Made by a program: the position numbers and the translations under genes. Positions 1 through 6,889 of a stretch of 16,351 bases of DNA are shown piece after piece (position 1 is the first letter of the stretch; the number at the start of each line of letters is the position of its first letter). Under the pieces are notes generated by a model that saw only the letters and a list, made by a program, of their open reading frames with translations, ran no database searches and had not been told where the DNA came from. Source of the stretch: Candidatus Sordicultor aquaticus (GTDB lineage: Bacteria > Atribacterota > Atribacteria > Atribacterales > Caldatribacteriaceae). The DNA is taken from NCBI GenBank assembly GCA_018056825.1, contig JAGPEW010000002.1, positions 1-16,351 on the forward strand. Reading direction: 5' to 3'.

Positions 1-10
1 TCTTAATTTA

Positions 11-18
11 CCTCCTTT
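11..18 (-). promoter_or_regulatory. Ribosome binding site for the next gene (probably flgE), just outside the window
   Basis: The minus strand reads AAAGGAGG here, followed by ten bases to the window edge. The last bases before the edge (AAGA) would allow an ATG beginning at position 1, with a spacing of about 9. In flagellar operons of this layout flgE (hook protein) normally follows the TIGR02530 gene, so flgE is the likely target. The coding sequence itself is not visible, so its identity is inferred from gene order alone. Confidence 0.6.
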
Positions 19-45
19 CGGGGAGCCCCCCTAAGGACCAGCTCC

Positions 46-411
46 CTAAGCAATAATTGCTGAATCAATATGGGTAAAGATATTGTCTTTTCGGGAATTA
101 GCATCTATACAGGTCACCACCATTCGCTCCGGGATATTCACTACAAAAGCCACTTCTCCCACCAAAACCAGCGAGTTTCTTCCTCCCTTTTCTCCCACTT
201 TTTGCACCGCTTCTTGCAGGCGCTCTACGGTATCGGGAGAAAGAGGTATCTCTCTTTCTTTTATTCTTTTTTGAGCATGGAGAGAAAAACTCAACTCCTC
301 TTCTTGCAGAACTTGTTCAAAGTTCGTAGCAGTTTTTGCCTTCTCCCGAAGAGGAGTAGAAGGTTGAATCTCTGGAACAAATCCCCGAAAATTTTCTATC
401 TTCTGGACCAT
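46..411 (-). CDS. Flagellar operon protein, TIGR02530 family
   Basis: This 121-residue protein is recognisable as the small TIGR02530 ('flg_new') flagellar operon protein. The diagnostic pattern is SLHAQKRIKEREI at about residues 43-55, a central KGG...SLVLVGEVAFVVNI stretch, and a C-terminal NIFTHIDSAI. The family is found between flgD and flgE in many Clostridia-like flagellar operons. Its exact role is not established; a link to hook assembly is inferred from position. There is no signal peptide or membrane segment. The ATG start overlaps the flgD stop by one base (TGATG), and a TAGGAG ribosome site lies inside the end of flgD, so translation is probably coupled. Length is normal for the family. 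Confidence 0.88.
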   Translation of the reverse strand: MVQKIENFRGFVPEIQPSTPLREKAKTATNFEQVLQEEELSFSLHAQKRIKEREIPLSPDTVERLQEAVQKVGEKGGRNSLVLVGEVAFVVNIPERMVVTCIDANSRKDNIFTHIDSAIIA

Positions 412-800
412 CAGCTCTCTCCTACTTTAACGACTTCATTGATATTGTACTCACTATCTCCTACTTCTAAAACTACTTGCTCTTCCTTAACTGTCACACT
501 CTTTACTTGTCCCACTGTTCCATCACTTAACTCTACTTCTTTACCCACGAGAGAAGAAGCATTCAAAAAAAGGAGAGACTGTAAACTTTTATTGGCATTT
601 TGCATTTCCTCTAAAGAGCTATATTGAGCTAATTGTGTACTAAACTCCTGGTCACTTAAAGGATTCAGTGGATTTTGTAAACGGAGCTGAGTGACCAAAA
701 GTTGCAAAAAGTCATGTTTATCTAAGGTATTCTTTCCTTTTTCACTCGTTTCAGTTGTATCAGTTGTTTGTGTTCCTACAGCTTGAGTTCCCCAGATCAC
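411..800 (-). CDS. flgD: Flagellar hook capping protein FlgD (short form)
   Basis: FlgD is exported to the tip of the growing hook, where it caps and directs polymerisation of FlgE. The N-terminal capping signature is clear: DFLQLLVTQLRLQNPLNPL followed by LAQYSSLEEM, within roughly residues 25-65. A small beta-rich tail (LVGKEVELSDGTVGQVKSV) is present, but the full Tudor/Fn3-type C-terminal region of E. coli FlgD is not. This matches the compact form of about 140 residues seen in Bacillus. The reading frame can be extended to a GTG at 809, but that GTG abuts the GAGGAG ribosome site. The GTG at 800 has proper spacing (about 7) and is chosen here, giving 129 residues. It lies 13 bases after the fliK stop and one base overlaps the downstream gene. 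Confidence 0.92.
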   Translation of the reverse strand: MIWGTQAVGTQTTDTTETSEKGKNTLDKHDFLQLLVTQLRLQNPLNPLSDQEFSTQLAQYSSLEEMQNANKSLQSLLFLNASSLVGKEVELSDGTVGQVKSVTVKEEQVVLEVGDSEYNINEVVKVGES

Positions 801-813
801 TCTCTTCACCTCC

Positions 814-2280
814 TCAAACTAAAATATTAACTTTCCCTAAAGAACCATCTTCCTCAGACATATTTACCGCATCTTCCTCGCCGGTAGCAAAAGAAGGAGA
901 GGAATAATGAGGCCTCCCAAAATAGGAAAAAGATTGACCATTTTGGCTTAAATAGTTATTCAACCACAATCCCTGCTCGCTCATGTGTGCTTCTAAAACC
1001 GGAAGATTTTTTGCCACTATTTCTTGAGTACGAGGGTCAGCTATCTGCCATACACATTCCACTCGATTATTTTCTTCTCGTACCTGAAGCACGATAGAGC
1101 CCAAGGATTCTGGTTTTAGCTGGATTACTACTTCTTTCTCTCCACTATTTTGGCTGACTGTCTGCAGGATTCGATCAAAGACCTTTGATAAATCATTGTC
1201 TTCTACTGGAGAAAAACTGACTTCCTCTGTAGTTGAAGTATTTTCGCCTCTTCCTATCATTCCTCCCAGGTCAATAACCATTTCCACTTTTCTCTCTTTA
1301 GGAGTACCTTCTTCTACTTTACCAGAAGAAAATAAATTTACCTCGGAAGAAGCGTAAGCTTTCGTTGTTTCTGTTTCTTTTAAAGCTTCCTCAGAAGAGT
1401 TAGAAGTAATTTCCATCTTTTGCGAGGTAGCTACTTCTTCTAGAGAATTATCCTCTTTTAATTCCGGGGTAACACTAGAAACAATTACCTCTTCTCCTTC
1501 TATTTCTGGAAGGATAATCTCTTGTTCCTCTACTTCGCTATCAGGTAGTGAAGAAACATCAGAAGAAGTAGTATTTTCTCCTTCTTCGGAAAGCGGTAAA
1601 TTATCAGAGATAGGATATTCCCATCCCGTCTCCTCAGAAGAGTTAGGAGCTATTTCTATCTCCTGCGGAATGGCTACTTCTCCCCCGCTACAGCACCCTC
1701 CACAACTTTGTCCTAAGGAACATCGAGAAGCAGAATCTCCCTCTAGAGGATAAGAAAATCCTTTTTCTTCTAAGAAAGCAACAACTTGTTCTACTATTTT
1801 ACCTAGTAGTTCACTGAGTGCTTCCTTATCTCCAGAGATTTGAAAAGTAAACTTTCCATCTTCTCCTGTTCCACCGAGCACTGACACTTTCCCCTTCTCT
1901 CCTAAGTTTAGAGTAAAACTGATATTCTCCACTTCTGAGAGAAAACTATCTATCGTCTTTTGCCATCCCTCTACATTCAACAGTTCCTCTAAGGAAGAGG
2001 AACTGGACAACGAACAAGCTCCAGAGGAAAAAGTATCTGCTCCAGAGGTAGAACAAGGAGAACAAGTAGAACGCTCCAGAGAACAGTTACTTACCGGAGA
2101 GGAAGAACTGCAACTTTTTACCGGCGTAACTTCTCCTGCCCCCCAGGAGAATAGAAAAGGAGATAAAAGTTGTTCAAAGCCTACACTCTCTTCTTCTTCT
2201 CCTTTTTTTACCCTATCGGTGGTAAAGCTACTATCTTTCAGCTTTCCATTCTCCACTGGTAAAAATATAAAGCTATCCAT
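814..2280 (-). CDS. fliK: Flagellar hook-length control protein FliK
   Basis: FliK is the secreted ruler that sets hook length and switches the export gate to late substrates. The C-terminal hook-length control domain (Flg_hook, PF02120-like) spans about residues 375-450, with EVVIQLKPESLGSIVLQV followed by a region ending in LWLNNYLSQNGQS. The preceding 370 residues are low complexity, acidic and Ser-rich, as expected of a ruler. Two features are odd. Cysteines cluster at 57, 66, 73, 76, 89 and at 187, 193, 196, 197. A 17-residue unit is also duplicated (201-217 and 282-298). The ATG lies 4 bases after the motE-like stop, with GGGAGGTG as ribosome site; that site includes the upstream stop codon. 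Identity rests on the C-terminal domain and the position between motE and flgD. Confidence 0.9.
   Translation of the reverse strand: MDSFIFLPVENGKLKDSSFTTDRVKKGEEEESVGFEQLLSPFLFSWGAGEVTPVKSCSSSSPVSNCSLERSTCSPCSTSGADTFSSGACSLSSSSSLEELLNVEGWQKTIDSFLSEVENISFTLNLGEKGKVSVLGGTGEDGKFTFQISGDKEALSELLGKIVEQVVAFLEEKGFSYPLEGDSASRCSLGQSCGGCCSGGEVAIPQEIEIAPNSSEETGWEYPISDNLPLSEEGENTTSSDVSSLPDSEVEEQEIILPEIEGEEVIVSSVTPELKEDNSLEEVATSQKMEITSNSSEEALKETETTKAYASSEVNLFSSGKVEEGTPKERKVEMVIDLGGMIGRGENTSTTEEVSFSPVEDNDLSKVFDRILQTVSQNSGEKEVVIQLKPESLGSIVLQVREENNRVECVWQIADPRTQEIVAKNLPVLEAHMSEQGLWLNNYLSQNGQSFSYFGRPHYSSPSFATGEEDAVNMSEEDGSLGKVNILV
1387..1437 (-). repeat. Internal fliK repeat, copy 2
   Basis: This 51-base unit encodes FliK residues 282-298 (EVATSQKMEITSNSSEE). 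It is a diverged direct copy of 1630-1680, exactly 243 bases (81 codons) away. By eye 41 of 51 bases match. The in-frame spacing points to an expansion by duplication inside the ruler region. Confidence 0.7.
1630..1680 (-). repeat. Internal fliK repeat, copy 1
   Basis: This unit encodes FliK residues 201-217 (EVAIPQEIEIAPNSSEE) and matches 1387-1437 at about 80% by eye. It lies just after the second cysteine cluster of FliK. Confidence 0.7.
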
Positions 2281-2284
2281 TTTT

Positions 2285-2890
2285 TCACCTCCCTTCCATC
2301 ATTTTTCTCATAATCTCTGCCGCTCTTTCTACCGGAAAAGCATTTAATATTTCGGCTACATCTCTTTCCTTCATAACCGAAAGTATTTCCACCACCTCCT
2401 CATCAGAAAGTTTTTCCATAATTTGAGATGCCTCTTCCGGCTCCATAGCGGTATAAATATTAGCCAAACGGAAAAGCGCTTCCTCTCGGGAAGAAGAGTC
2501 AGTTTGTCCCTCAGTTTTTTCCGAGGAAGGCACTTCTCCCATCTCAGGCAATACCTCAACCTCAGGAGAAGGTTCTTCCACCACAGGACCAGGAGTTGCT
2601 ACTTTTTCTAGAGTAGGACCAGGATAAACTACCGGACTTTCAGTTTTTTTCTCTGTTACTTTATCTTTCACTATTATAGTGCCTGCATCTCTTTCTTTGA
2701 TTGAAGGTAAGCGCATGAAATTCAAAAAAGGCAAATCAATAACCCCTATAAGTTGGAGAAAGACCACTATAGTAAGAATAAATACTAAAATAGGTAATAT
2801 TGTTTCTCCCCAACTGCTCTTTTTCTTCGAGGCTTTATCGTTGGTTGCTTTTTTCTTTTCTTTTCGAAGATCCATTTCTCTACTAGCCAA
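2285..2890 (-). CDS. MotE-like flagellar membrane protein (YlxF family, MgtE-N-like domain)
   Basis: The 201-residue protein has a short basic N-terminus and one transmembrane helix (about residues 31-53). A Pro/Glu-rich linker (84-122) leads to a C-terminal helical domain (about 136-199). That domain carries ANIYTAMEPEEASQIMEKL and later EILNAFPVERAAEI, the repeat pattern of the MgtE N-terminal/MotE family. In Rhizobia MotE stabilises the stator-associated protein MotC in the periplasm. In Bacillus-type operons the equivalent is YlxF, between fliJ and fliK, exactly as here. The start is a TTG (GAGAGG ribosome site, spacing about 7); an ATG five codons on (2875) is the alternative. It begins 1 base after the transglycosylase stop. 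Confidence 0.82.
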   Translation of the reverse strand: MASREMDLRKEKKKATNDKASKKKSSWGETILPILVFILTIVVFLQLIGVIDLPFLNFMRLPSIKERDAGTIIVKDKVTEKKTESPVVYPGPTLEKVATPGPVVEEPSPEVEVLPEMGEVPSSEKTEGQTDSSSREEALFRLANIYTAMEPEEASQIMEKLSDEEVVEILSVMKERDVAEILNAFPVERAAEIMRKMMEGR

Positions 2891-2891
2891 T

Positions 2892-3389
2892 CTACTTCCT
2901 CTCTCCTATCACTTTTTTTACAAATTCTTGAGTTTCAGGAAAAGGAGGAATATCTCCATACTCTTTCACTCGAGAAGGACCAGCATTATAAGCAGCGAGA
3001 GCCAAAGGAAGAGAGCCAAATTGGTTTAACAAACCTCGTAGATATCTCATCCCCCCTTCCAAGTTCTCTTGCTCATCAAAGGGGTCCTGCACTCCTAAGT
3101 CCTGGCAAGTCTGAGGCATAAGTTGCATTAACCCCATAGCTCCTCGAGGAGAAACAGCGTCAGGATTAAAATTAGATTCCACCTCTATCAATCTCCTGGC
3201 TAAGCGATGGTCTAACTGGTATTTCTGGGCATATTCTTTTATCAAATCATCAAAGGAAGTCTCAGAAGTAGCAGAATTAGCATCCCTGTTAACTTTTCCT
3301 TCTTCTAGCAAAGAAGCTCGTTGAGAAACAAACTTATTCTCTATCTCTTCTATCCGAGAGATAACTTTTTCCAGATTATGAGGAAGCAT
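2892..3389 (-). CDS. Lytic transglycosylase, SLT family, without signal peptide
   Basis: The enzyme cleaves the glycan strand of peptidoglycan, presumably opening the wall for the rod. The family 1 SLT fold occupies about residues 46-160: IEVESNFNPDAVS with catalytic Glu71, then GAMGLMQLMP, EGGMRYLRGLL and LALAAYNAGPSRV. The first 45 residues are a charged, probably helical segment, with no signal sequence or transmembrane helix. Export by the flagellar type III apparatus is therefore likely, as for dedicated flagellar muramidases such as FlgJ. This is inferred. The gene is inserted between fliJ and the motE-like gene, 1 base after the fliJ stop, with a GGGGG ribosome site inside fliJ. Confidence 0.9.
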   Translation of the reverse strand: MLPHNLEKVISRIEEIENKFVSQRASLLEEGKVNRDANSATSETSFDDLIKEYAQKYQLDHRLARRLIEVESNFNPDAVSPRGAMGLMQLMPQTCQDLGVQDPFDEQENLEGGMRYLRGLLNQFGSLPLALAAYNAGPSRVKEYGDIPPFPETQEFVKKVIGERK

Positions 3390-3390
3390 C

Positions 3391-3843
3391 TTATTCTATC
3401 CCCCTTTTATACCTGTGGATAGTAATTTCATCCAAAATCTTTTGGTCATTCTTGATTACTTCTATTTTAAAATTCTCATAATCTTTATCCTTCAATTTTT
3501 CCATTACTTTTCTATCCACTGCTGCTTTTATTAACTCTTCTCGGGTTTTGCGCATTTGCTCTTCTAATTGCTTTAGCGAGTTTCTAACTATCTCTACCTT
3601 TCTCTCTAAATTTTCCAAGTACCATTCATAAAACATTTCCTCTTCCACCTTGAAATTATCTTCTGTCTCCCTTTCCTCTCGGCGCTTTACTAAGACCTCT
3701 CCCCTTTTTTCCTCCAAAAATAGAAGATGCCCTTTTTGAGTTTCAATTATTTTTTCCAGTTCTGCCACTCGAGCTCCAATTAAGTTTTCCTTAACCTTGC
3801 GAACATCTAGAACTTTTTGTAGTTTAAACTGATATCCCTTCAT
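3391..3843 (-). CDS. fliJ: Flagellar export protein FliJ
   Basis: FliJ is the coiled-coil stalk that sits in the FliI hexamer and couples it to the FlhA export gate. The 150-residue protein starts with the typical YQFKLQKVLDVRK motif. Most of the remainder (about 16-135) is heptad-rich, charged coiled coil, the normal composition for the family. Sequence conservation of FliJ is low, so the call leans on this N-terminal motif, the length and the position directly after fliI. The ATG overlaps the fliI stop as ATGA, and GAGGAG lies about 8 bases upstream. Confidence 0.9.
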   Translation of the reverse strand: MKGYQFKLQKVLDVRKVKENLIGARVAELEKIIETQKGHLLFLEEKRGEVLVKRREERETEDNFKVEEEMFYEWYLENLERKVEIVRNSLKQLEEQMRKTREELIKAAVDRKVMEKLKDKDYENFKIEVIKNDQKILDEITIHRYKRGIE

Positions 3844-5159
3844 TTATTCTTCTCCTCAAAAAGCTGAGAAAGCAAAGCTTGAGTTTCTTCCCAGGAAAAA
3901 CTTTTTTCTACTTCCTGACGCAAAAAATTTCTCACTTTATCTATCATTTCCAAAGCATAATCAATACGGGGATTAGAACCTCGCTCATAAGCTCCAATGT
4001 TTATCAAATCTTCCGCTTCACTATAAGTAGCCAAAATCTCCCGTAATTTTTGAGCTCTTTGTTGCTGTTCTTTATCAGTAATATCAGGCATAAGACGGCT
4101 TATACTCTGTAATACATCTATAGAAGGGTAATGTCCTTCAAAAGATAATTTGCGAGAAAGAACGATGTGTCCATCTAAAATAGACCTTACTGCATCAGCA
4201 ATAGGTTCATTCATATCATCGCCTTCTACTAATACCGTATAAAGGGCGGTGATGCTTCCTTGTTGGGAATTACCTGTTCTCTCCATCAGGCGAGGAAGTA
4301 AGGTAAACACCGAAGGAGTGTAACCCCTAGTAGTAGGTGGTTCTCCCACTGCCAGGCCTAGCTCTCTCTGAGCCATGGCCAGCCGGGTGACTGAATCCAT
4401 AAGAAAAAGGACGTCTTTCCCTTCATCTCTAAAATATTCAGCAATAGCGGTGGCACAAAGAGCAGCTTTAATCCGCAAAAGAGGAGCTTTGTCCGAAGTG
4501 GCTACTACGAGGCAGCTCCGACGCAATCCTTCTTCTCCCAAATCTTTTTCGATAAATTCCTTTACTTCTCTTCCTCTTTCTCCCACCAAAGCTATAACGT
4601 TAACATCGCTTTGAGCATAGCGAGCAATCATCCCCAAAAGAGTGCTTTTCCCCACTCCACTTCCGGCAAAAATACCCACTCTCTGTCCTTTCCCACAAGT
4701 AAGCATTCCATCTATAGCTTTAATTCCTAAAGGTAAAACCTCTTTAATAGGTCTTCTATGTAAGGGAGGAGGAGGTTCACAATCTATAGGGTATTCTGTT
4801 TCTCCCTCTATAGGCCCCTTGCCATCCATAGGACGTCCTAAGGCATCTAATACCCGTCCCAGCAAACCTTTCCCCACTTTGACTTTCATTTCTTTACCTA
4901 AAGCTATAACATCACTTCCTAATTCTATTCCATTTCTTTCTCCTAAAGGCATAAGTAGAGTCTTCTCTTCTCGGAAGCCTACTACTTCGGCTAGTATTTC
5001 ACTTTCCTTATCCCGAGCGCGTATTCGACATAGTTCTCCCACCCGACAGGAAGGGCCTTGAGATTCCATCACTATTCCCACTGACTGTAAAATTTTCCCA
5101 TTCAAACGCAAAGGATCAATATTTTCCACGATTTCTTTCGCTTTAGAAAAGTCAAACAT
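3840..5159 (-). CDS. fliI: Flagellum-specific ATPase FliI
   Basis: FliI is the hexameric ATPase at the base of the flagellar type III export apparatus, where it helps unfold and load substrates. The 439-residue protein has the full F1-beta-like layout. An N-terminal beta barrel covers about 15-95. Walker A is AGSGVGKST (165-173), with LVGERGREV carrying the catalytic Glu194. Walker B is VLFLMDS (250-256, Asp255), followed by the family-typical GEPPTTRGYTPSVF (272-285). No key residue is missing. The ATG overlaps the fliH end by 8 bases and has GAGGG as ribosome site. It shares a 4-base ATGA overlap with fliJ. Confidence 0.97.
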   Translation of the reverse strand: MFDFSKAKEIVENIDPLRLNGKILQSVGIVMESQGPSCRVGELCRIRARDKESEILAEVVGFREEKTLLMPLGERNGIELGSDVIALGKEMKVKVGKGLLGRVLDALGRPMDGKGPIEGETEYPIDCEPPPPLHRRPIKEVLPLGIKAIDGMLTCGKGQRVGIFAGSGVGKSTLLGMIARYAQSDVNVIALVGERGREVKEFIEKDLGEEGLRRSCLVVATSDKAPLLRIKAALCATAIAEYFRDEGKDVLFLMDSVTRLAMAQRELGLAVGEPPTTRGYTPSVFTLLPRLMERTGNSQQGSITALYTVLVEGDDMNEPIADAVRSILDGHIVLSRKLSFEGHYPSIDVLQSISRLMPDITDKEQQQRAQKLREILATYSEAEDLINIGAYERGSNPRIDYALEMIDKVRNFLRQEVEKSFSWEETQALLSQLFEEKNK

Positions 5160-5871
5160 CGTTTCCCTCTTCTAAAACTCGAAGTAATTCTTCTTTAATA
5201 TTTTCTAACTGAGTATCCACTCGGGCATCTATACTACCAAAAGTAGTTTCTACCAAGCTTTCTCCCCGTTTTAAACGGCTATCTTCTTGAATTTCCAGAT
5301 AGTCTATTCCATCTATTCTCTTCATTAATTCTTCTCTTATCTCCCGAACCAAACTGTATTCCTCTTTGCTCACCCGTAAAATCACTCTCTCCCGGTTACT
5401 CAGCTTTTTCAAAGCTTTCTCCACCATAGCTTCAATAAATGGCTCTCTCTCTGCTTCCCTCTCTATAATTTTTCGAGCAATAATAAAACTAAGTTCTAAA
5501 AGAGGTTCCTTCATTTTCTCTACCATTTCTTCTCGATAGCTATAAATCTCCTGAAGCTCTTGTTCCCACAGAACTACTTTTTCCCGCCACTCTTTTTGTA
5601 CTTCTTCCCTTCCTATTCTCTTTCCTTCTTCCCAGCCCTCTTTTCTAGCTTTATCCTTTATACTTTCTTTTTCCCTTTCCGCTTCTTCTAATATCTCTTG
5701 CGCTTTTCTTTTTGCCTCTTCTATAATAAAGTCTATTTTTTCCTGGAATTGTTCTTCTCTATCCTCGTCTCTTTCTCCTTCCTCTACAACCATTCTCTCC
5801 TCATCTTTTTCTTCCTCCCCCACCAAAAATAGTTCAGGAAGGATTTCTACCTTCTTATAAAGTTTAAACAA
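5152..5871 (-). CDS. fliH: Flagellar assembly protein FliH
   Basis: FliH dimers bind and regulate FliI, tethering it to the C-ring. The protein (239 residues from the chosen start) is extremely Glu/Arg/Lys-rich. It has a coiled-coil region around 40-75, then a GxxxGxxxG segment (Gly79, 83, 87), which is a known FliH trait. The C-terminal V-ATPase-E-like domain ends in LVETTFGSIDARVDTQLENI. The frame is open up to a TTG at 5901, but a purine-rich ribosome site (GGGAGGAGAGG) lies inside that extension. It points to the TTG at 5871, which overlaps the fliG stop by 8 bases. The same 8-base overlap recurs between fliH and fliI. Confidence 0.88.
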   Translation of the reverse strand: MFKLYKKVEILPELFLVGEEEKDEERMVVEEGERDEDREEQFQEKIDFIIEEAKRKAQEILEEAEREKESIKDKARKEGWEEGKRIGREEVQKEWREKVVLWEQELQEIYSYREEMVEKMKEPLLELSFIIARKIIEREAEREPFIEAMVEKALKKLSNRERVILRVSKEEYSLVREIREELMKRIDGIDYLEIQEDSRLKRGESLVETTFGSIDARVDTQLENIKEELLRVLEEGNDV

Positions 5872-6886
5872 TGATTTCGTCCTCTCCTCCCCCACGAGCA
5901 ATCACAATCTCTCCGGTTTCCTCTAAATGGCGAATAATGTTGACAATTTTTTGTTGAGCTTCGTTTACCACTCGAGCTCTCACCGGACCCATATAATCCA
6001 TGTCTTCTTTAATCATTTGCGCTGCTCTTTGAGAGACGTTATGGAAAATCTTTTCCTGTAACTCTGGAGAAGCACCCTTCAAAGCCAGAGCTAAATCTTT
6101 CATATCCACTTGTCTCAATATTAATTGCACTTCTCGATCTCCTAGAGTTAAAATATCTTCAAATACAAACATCTCTGACTTAATTTCTTCGGCTAATTCG
6201 GGGTCTCTTTCTTCCAGAGCTTCTAAAATACTTTTCTCTGTTCCTCTATCACTTCTGTTTAAAATCTCTACCAATTTTTTCTTCCCTCCTACTCGGGTAA
6301 AATCCTGAGTAGCAAGAAAATTAGAAACTTTCCTCTCTAAAACCGCCTCAACTTCTTTCACTATTTCTGGAGAGGTTCGATCCATAAGAGCCACCCTCAT
6401 AGCTACCTCTCCTCGCACGCTTTCAGGAAGATTTCCTAAAACTGCTGCTGCCTGTTCCGGTTTCAAATAAGAGAGAATCAAAGCAATAGTCTGAGGATGC
6501 TCATTTTGAATGAAATTTACCAGCTGCAGCGGGTCAGCTCGGCGCAAGGACTCAAAAGGAGTAATCTCTAAAGTAGCAGAAAGTCGACTAATAATCTCTT
6601 GAGCTCTATGAGGGCCTACAGCTTTTTCCAAGAGCTGTCGAGCATAATCTATGCCCCCTTGAGAAATATACTGCTGAGCCAAAGCTAGATGATAAAATTC
6701 ACTGACTACTTCTCCTCGCAACTCTGGAGGAACTTTTTCTAAAGTGGCTATTTCTAAAGTTATATCTTCTATTTCCTCATCAGTAAGTCTTTTTAGAATT
6801 TGAGCGGCGGCATCTGGTTCTAAACTTACTAGGAGAATAGCCGCTTTTTGCCTACCAGTGAGTGTTCTACGCTGAACTATAGCCAT
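5864..6886 (-). CDS. fliG: Flagellar motor switch protein FliG
   Basis: FliG is the rotor protein that interacts with the stator and carries torque and direction switching. It is mounted on FliF. The 340-residue length is standard. The N-terminal FliF-binding domain has TGRQKAAILLVSL at 10-22. The middle domain contains the EHPQT motif (129-133). The C-terminal domain begins near MFVFED (239-244) and includes the charged torque helix, about residues 257-300, with Arg258, Asp261, Lys263 and Asp264. The ATG has GAGGAA in the end of fliF, 3 bases after its stop. It is well conserved and unambiguous. Confidence 0.97.
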   Translation of the reverse strand: MAIVQRRTLTGRQKAAILLVSLEPDAAAQILKRLTDEEIEDITLEIATLEKVPPELRGEVVSEFYHLALAQQYISQGGIDYARQLLEKAVGPHRAQEIISRLSATLEITPFESLRRADPLQLVNFIQNEHPQTIALILSYLKPEQAAAVLGNLPESVRGEVAMRVALMDRTSPEIVKEVEAVLERKVSNFLATQDFTRVGGKKKLVEILNRSDRGTEKSILEALEERDPELAEEIKSEMFVFEDILTLGDREVQLILRQVDMKDLALALKGASPELQEKIFHNVSQRAAQMIKEDMDYMGPVRARVVNEAQQKIVNIIRHLEETGEIVIARGGGEDEIIV

Positions 6887-6889
6887 ACA

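Noticed and set aside
70..627. Plus-strand open frame over the TIGR02530 and flgD genes
   Set aside because: It is antisense to two well-supported genes, is low-complexity in composition, and has no recognisable family features.
4642..5061. Plus-strand open frame inside fliI
   Set aside because: It is antisense to the highly conserved ATPase domain, and its Pro/Ser-rich translation is what complementing this gene would give.
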